Source: an uncultured Oceanospirillaceae bacterium (GTDB lineage: Bacteria > Pseudomonadota > Gammaproteobacteria > Pseudomonadales > Balneatricaceae). Taken from it: 9,432 bases of DNA. Location of the stretch: the NCBI GenBank assembly GCA_946221045.1, contig CAMIIY010000055.1, positions 1 through 9,432 on the forward strand. Reading direction: 5' to 3'. Shown here one piece after another: positions 7,052 to 9,432 of the stretch. Position 1 is the stretch's first letter. Every line of letters starts with the position of its first letter. The translations under genes and the position numbers were made by a program. The notes below the pieces were generated by a model, which made no database searches, was not told the origin of the DNA, and saw only the letters and a program-made list of their open reading frames with translations.

Positions 7052-7606
7052 TTACCACATCAGATCATCAGGAATTTTGTAGTCCGCATAGGGATCGTCT
7101 TCGTCGGTTTCCTCGGCCTGAATCCGGATCACCATCTCCGGACGGCGTTGTTCAATTTTGTCGGCAAATTTATCGGGAATCAGGTAAAACTTTTCATCCA
7201 GCACCCCGATGGCCAGCTGTCCCCGGCTCAGTTGCTGTTGCTGTGTTTCGGTGACATAGATCTTTTTAACTTTCTTCGCGTACACAAAGTTGTAACCGAC
7301 ATCGGCAGACTCTGGCACAGCAACCTGTTGTTGCTGGATCATCTGACGGCACTGGGCGCTGATCTCGCGTTCCCGTTTCTCGGCTTCACGCTGCTGATTT
7401 AATTGACGGTCTTTTTCCCGTTTTTCGTCACGCTCCTGCTGCAACTTGACCTGCAGATCAGCCTGCTGATTGTCCAGTTCCTGGCCGGATTTACGGGCTT
7501 TGTTCTGTTGTTTTTTCTGTTTACGTTTTTCAGTATCGATCTGCTTGGCTTTTTTTTGATCAGCCAGACCGGCTTTGAGCAGCTGATCTTTGAGTGAACC
7601 CGCCAT
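7052..7606 (-). CDS. yaiL: DUF2058 family protein, YaiL-like
   Basis: The 184-residue protein starts SLKDQLLKAGLADQKKAKQ, continues into a long Lys/Gln/Glu/Arg-rich helix (about 15-90) that should form a coiled coil, then a compact domain with VGYNFVYAKKVKKIYVTETQQQQLSRGQLAIGVL and FYLIPDKFADKIEQR. It ends in the acidic DEDDPYADYKIPDDLMW. Opening, middle and ending all match E. coli YaiL as I remember it, including the last residues almost exactly. The family is described as nucleoprotein or polynucleotide-associated, but no firm function is known. The length is normal. The start ATG at 7604-7606 has GAGAAG (7611-7616) just upstream. The gene is first in a probable operon with the antiporter. 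Confidence 0.93.
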   Translation of the reverse strand: MAGSLKDQLLKAGLADQKKAKQIDTEKRKQKKQQNKARKSGQELDNQQADLQVKLQQERDEKREKDRQLNQQREAEKREREISAQCRQMIQQQQVAVPESADVGYNFVYAKKVKKIYVTETQQQQLSRGQLAIGVLDEKFYLIPDKFADKIEQRRPEMVIRIQAEETDEDDPYADYKIPDDLMW

Positions 7607-7641
7607 GAATCTTCTCTAGATGCCTGTTTTTAGGAGGGTTC

Positions 7642-7670
7642 ACTATACCAAGCCCGGCGCATGGACTCTA
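7642..7670 (-). promoter_or_regulatory. Probable promoter of the yaiL-antiporter operon
   Basis: On the minus strand TGG directly precedes TATAGT (7642-7647), an extended -10 element with five of six consensus bases. The -35 position 17 bases away is TAGAGT (7665-7670), a poor match, as is often allowed with an extended -10. Transcription would start near 7635, leaving a leader of roughly 30 bases. Confidence 0.5.
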
Positions 7671-7671
7671 C

Positions 7672-7700
7672 TTGCAGGGCGCTGTCTGTCCACGTAGGCT
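7672..7700 (+). promoter_or_regulatory. Probable promoter of srkA
   Basis: TTGCAG (7672-7677) is followed after exactly 17 bases by TAGGCT (7695-7700). The -35 box is fair (four of six) and the -10 box weak (three of six). Transcription would start near 7707, about 21 bases before the preferred start codon at 7728. The -35 box begins two bases from the -35 region of the opposite promoter, so the two lie back to back. Confidence 0.4.
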
Positions 7701-7727
7701 TGCCTCAGATCAAGTATGGGAAAAAAC

Positions 7728-8714
7728 ATGTCTGACAATGTGCACCCCTTTGAGGTTTTGTCTCCATCCTTTCTGCTCGACGCGGTGGAAAGCAAGGGTT
7801 ACCTGTCTGATGGGCGTTTTCTGGCCCTCAACAGTTATGAAAACCGGGTTTATCAGGTAGGTATTGAAGAATCACAACCGCTGATTGCCAAATTCTACCG
7901 GCCCGAACGCTGGAGCGATGCTCAGATTCAGGAAGAGCACGACTTCTGTTTTGAGCTTGAAGCGCAGGAACTGCCGGTGGTAGCTCCCCTGAAAGATGAC
8001 TCTGGCGCGAGCCTTTTCGGGTATCAGGGAATGCGATTTGCCCTGTTTGTACGACGGGGTGGGCATGCGCCGGAATTATCCAATCCGGATCACCTGTTGC
8101 ATTTGGGCCGAATGCTGGGGCGTATTCATCGGATTGGTGCCAGTAAAGCTTATCAGCACCGCCCGGCACTGAATGCGCAAAGCTTTGGTCATGACAGCGT
8201 GGCGTTGGTCAGTGAACGTTTTATCCCGGCTGAGCTGAAACCCGCCTACGATTCTCTGGCCCGTGATCTGCTCGAGCGGATTGACAACCGACTGGCTGAA
8301 TACGGTACCCCGGAGCTGATCCGGGTGCATGGTGATTGTCATGGCGGCAATATTCTGTGGCGGGATGAACAGGTTAACTTTGTTGATATGGATGACAGTC
8401 GCATGGCTCCTGCTATCCAGGATATCTGGATGCTGCTGTCAGGCGACCGTCAGGAACAGACCCTGCAGTTGTCAGAGATTGTCGATGGTTACAACGAATT
8501 CCATGATTTTAATCCCCGTGAACTGCATCTGGTCGAAGTGCTGCGCACCCTGCGTATGCTGCACTATTCTGCCTGGTTGGCGCGGCGCTGGGATGATCCG
8601 GCATTTCCCATGGCGTTTCCCTGGTTTAACTCAGTGCGTTACTGGAGTAACCATATTCTGGAACTGCGGGAGCAATTGGCGGCACTGGATGAACCCTGTC
8701 TCAAACTGATGTAG
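7728..8714 (+). CDS. srkA: Stress response kinase SrkA (YihE/RdoA-type Ser/Thr kinase)
   Basis: This is a cytoplasmic protein kinase of the aminoglycoside phosphotransferase-like fold; in E. coli the homologue supports survival under envelope and oxidative stress and counters programmed death. The 328-residue length equals that of the E. coli protein. Family signatures include LNSYENRVYQ (34-43) and IAKFYRPERW (53-62), whose Lys55 is the likely ATP-binding lysine. HGDCHGGNILW (201-211) supplies the catalytic Asp203, and VDMDD (219-223) the metal-binding aspartate. QDIWMLLSGDR and the DPAFPMAFPWF ending are also typical. The start at 7728 is chosen because MSDNVHPFEVLSPSFL lines up with the E. 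coli start; an ATG at 7716 would add four residues. In E. coli the next gene is dsbA; here a DNA repair gene follows after 8 bases, so the operon partner differs. Confidence 0.95.
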   Translation: MSDNVHPFEVLSPSFLLDAVESKGYLSDGRFLALNSYENRVYQVGIEESQPLIAKFYRPERWSDAQIQEEHDFCFELEAQELPVVAPLKDDSGASLFGYQGMRFALFVRRGGHAPELSNPDHLLHLGRMLGRIHRIGASKAYQHRPALNAQSFGHDSVALVSERFIPAELKPAYDSLARDLLERIDNRLAEYGTPELIRVHGDCHGGNILWRDEQVNFVDMDDSRMAPAIQDIWMLLSGDRQEQTLQLSEIVDGYNEFHDFNPRELHLVEVLRTLRMLHYSAWLARRWDDPAFPMAFPWFNSVRYWSNHILELREQLAALDEPCLKLM

Positions 8715-8722
8715 GGCACAAT

Positions 8723-9432
8723 ATGGCGGAGCCACTTAAACACCTCTACAGCCCTGAATTTATCACTCAGGTTGCGACTGAACTGGAACGGGTCTGGCCA
8801 CAGTTTCCGGTTAAAACGTTTCAGTCTGCGGTACTGACACCGGCCTGGGAGGGGCTCGAACTTAAAGCCCGGATGCGTTGCATTACCCAGGCCCTGCATC
8901 AGTGTTTACCGGCTGAGTATCCTCTGGCGGTTGATTTGCTGAAACAGGTAGCGCCACAGTTTTCCGGCTATCCGGCGGTTATTTTTCCCGATTATATTCA
9001 GTGTTATGGCCTTGAGGACTGGGACAGGTCACTTCAGGCACTGCACTGGATGACACGGTTTTCGACCGCTGAATTTGCAGTGCGTCCGTTTCTGGAACAG
9101 AACCCCTCTGCCATGCTTGCAGTGATGCAAGACTGGTGTGAGCATGTGCGCCGTCTGGCCTCGGAAGGGTGTCGCCCCCGCTTGCCTTGGGCCACTGAAC
9201 TGAAATTGTTTCGTCAGAACCCTGAACCGTTATGGCCGCTGCTGGATCGGCTGAAGCAGGATCCGAGCCTGTATGTACGCCGCAGCGTAGCCAATAACCT
9301 GAATGATATTTCCAAGGATCATCCACAGCAGGTTCTGGCTTGGGTTGCGCCGAGGCTTGGCCAGCACCCTGATACAGACTGGTTGTTGCGCCATGCCTGC
9401 CGGACACTGCTGAAACGCGCAGAACCTGAAGC
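8723..9432 (+). CDS. DNA alkylation repair protein, AlkC-like HEAT-repeat glycosylase (3' end outside window)
   Basis: The frame opens at ATG 8723 and stays open to the window edge, giving 236 residues. MAEPLKHLYSPEFITQVATELERVWPQF, RFSTAEFAVRPFLEQNP, HVRRLASEGCRPRLPW (141-156) and YVRRSVANNLNDISKDHP (184-201) are the signatures I associate with AlkC-type proteins, which are built from helical HEAT-like repeats. Known members remove alkylated bases such as 3-methyladenine from DNA without flipping the base. Characterised AlkC is about 260 residues or more, so probably only a short C-terminal part is missing. AGGG (8713-8716), which overlaps the srkA stop codon, is a ribosome site six bases before the start, so translation may be coupled and the two genes are almost certainly cotranscribed. 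Confidence is high for alkylation repair and moderate for AlkC over AlkD. Confidence 0.88.
   Translation, partial: MAEPLKHLYSPEFITQVATELERVWPQFPVKTFQSAVLTPAWEGLELKARMRCITQALHQCLPAEYPLAVDLLKQVAPQFSGYPAVIFPDYIQCYGLEDWDRSLQALHWMTRFSTAEFAVRPFLEQNPSAMLAVMQDWCEHVRRLASEGCRPRLPWATELKLFRQNPEPLWPLLDRLKQDPSLYVRRSVANNLNDISKDHPQQVLAWVAPRLGQHPDTDWLLRHACRTLLKRAEPE

Noticed and set aside
7148..7597. Two hydrophobic plus-strand frames (7148-7402 and 7403-7597) that look like membrane proteins
   Set aside because: They are the antisense of the Lys/Gln/Glu-rich YaiL coiled coil; the Phe/Leu richness is just the complement of Lys and Glu codons.
8979..9407. 142-codon minus-strand frame at the right edge
   Set aside because: It is opposite the AlkC-like gene, whose frame carries clear family motifs; the antisense product is low complexity.
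1..9432. Search for a mobile element, defence island, CRISPR array, tRNA or phage genes
   Set aside because: No direct-repeat series, transposase, integrase, nuclease-toxin pair or tRNA-like fold was seen. All large frames are conserved-type chromosomal genes.

Overview
The window looks like ordinary chromosome from a marine-type gammaproteobacterium. The case rests on gene content: HrpB, a YaiL-type DUF2058 protein and a SrkA/YihE kinase are all typical of that class. An Oceanospirillales-like host is my inference from protein resemblance only. I see no rRNA, tRNA, transposase, integrase, CRISPR array or phage gene. Codon use looks even across the genes, so nothing suggests a recent island.

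Layout from left to right. (1) Positions 1-210 are the last 69 codons of a probable LysR-type regulator on the + strand. (2) Its stop lies inside the 3' end of hrpB, an ATP-dependent DEAH-box helicase on the - strand (188-2698). (3) A short divergent region leads to a small uncharacterised + strand protein (2812-3114), followed by an FAD/NAD(P)H oxidoreductase of the ferredoxin reductase superfamily (3189-3935). (4) A hairpin terminator at 3931-3960 separates these from a - strand gene for an uncharacterised, DUF5610-like protein (3989-4849). (5) After a 186-base gap with only weak hairpins come two - strand genes in one probable operon: a DUF2058/YaiL protein (7052-7606), transcribed first, then a 661-residue CPA2/Kef-type cation:proton antiporter (5036-7021). 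(6) A back-to-back promoter region (7642-7700) drives this operon leftward and srkA rightward. (7) srkA (7728-8714) is followed after 8 bases by the start of an AlkC-like DNA alkylation repair protein, which runs off the right edge.

The themes are housekeeping and stress: redox electron transfer, cation homeostasis, kinase-mediated stress survival and DNA alkylation repair. The likely transcription units are 2812-3935 (+), 3989-4849 (-), 7606-5036 (-) and 7728 to beyond 9432 (+). I found no evidence for an exotic undescribed system. The least understood items are the 100-residue protein, the DUF5610-like protein and the pairings yaiL-antiporter and srkA-alkC-like.
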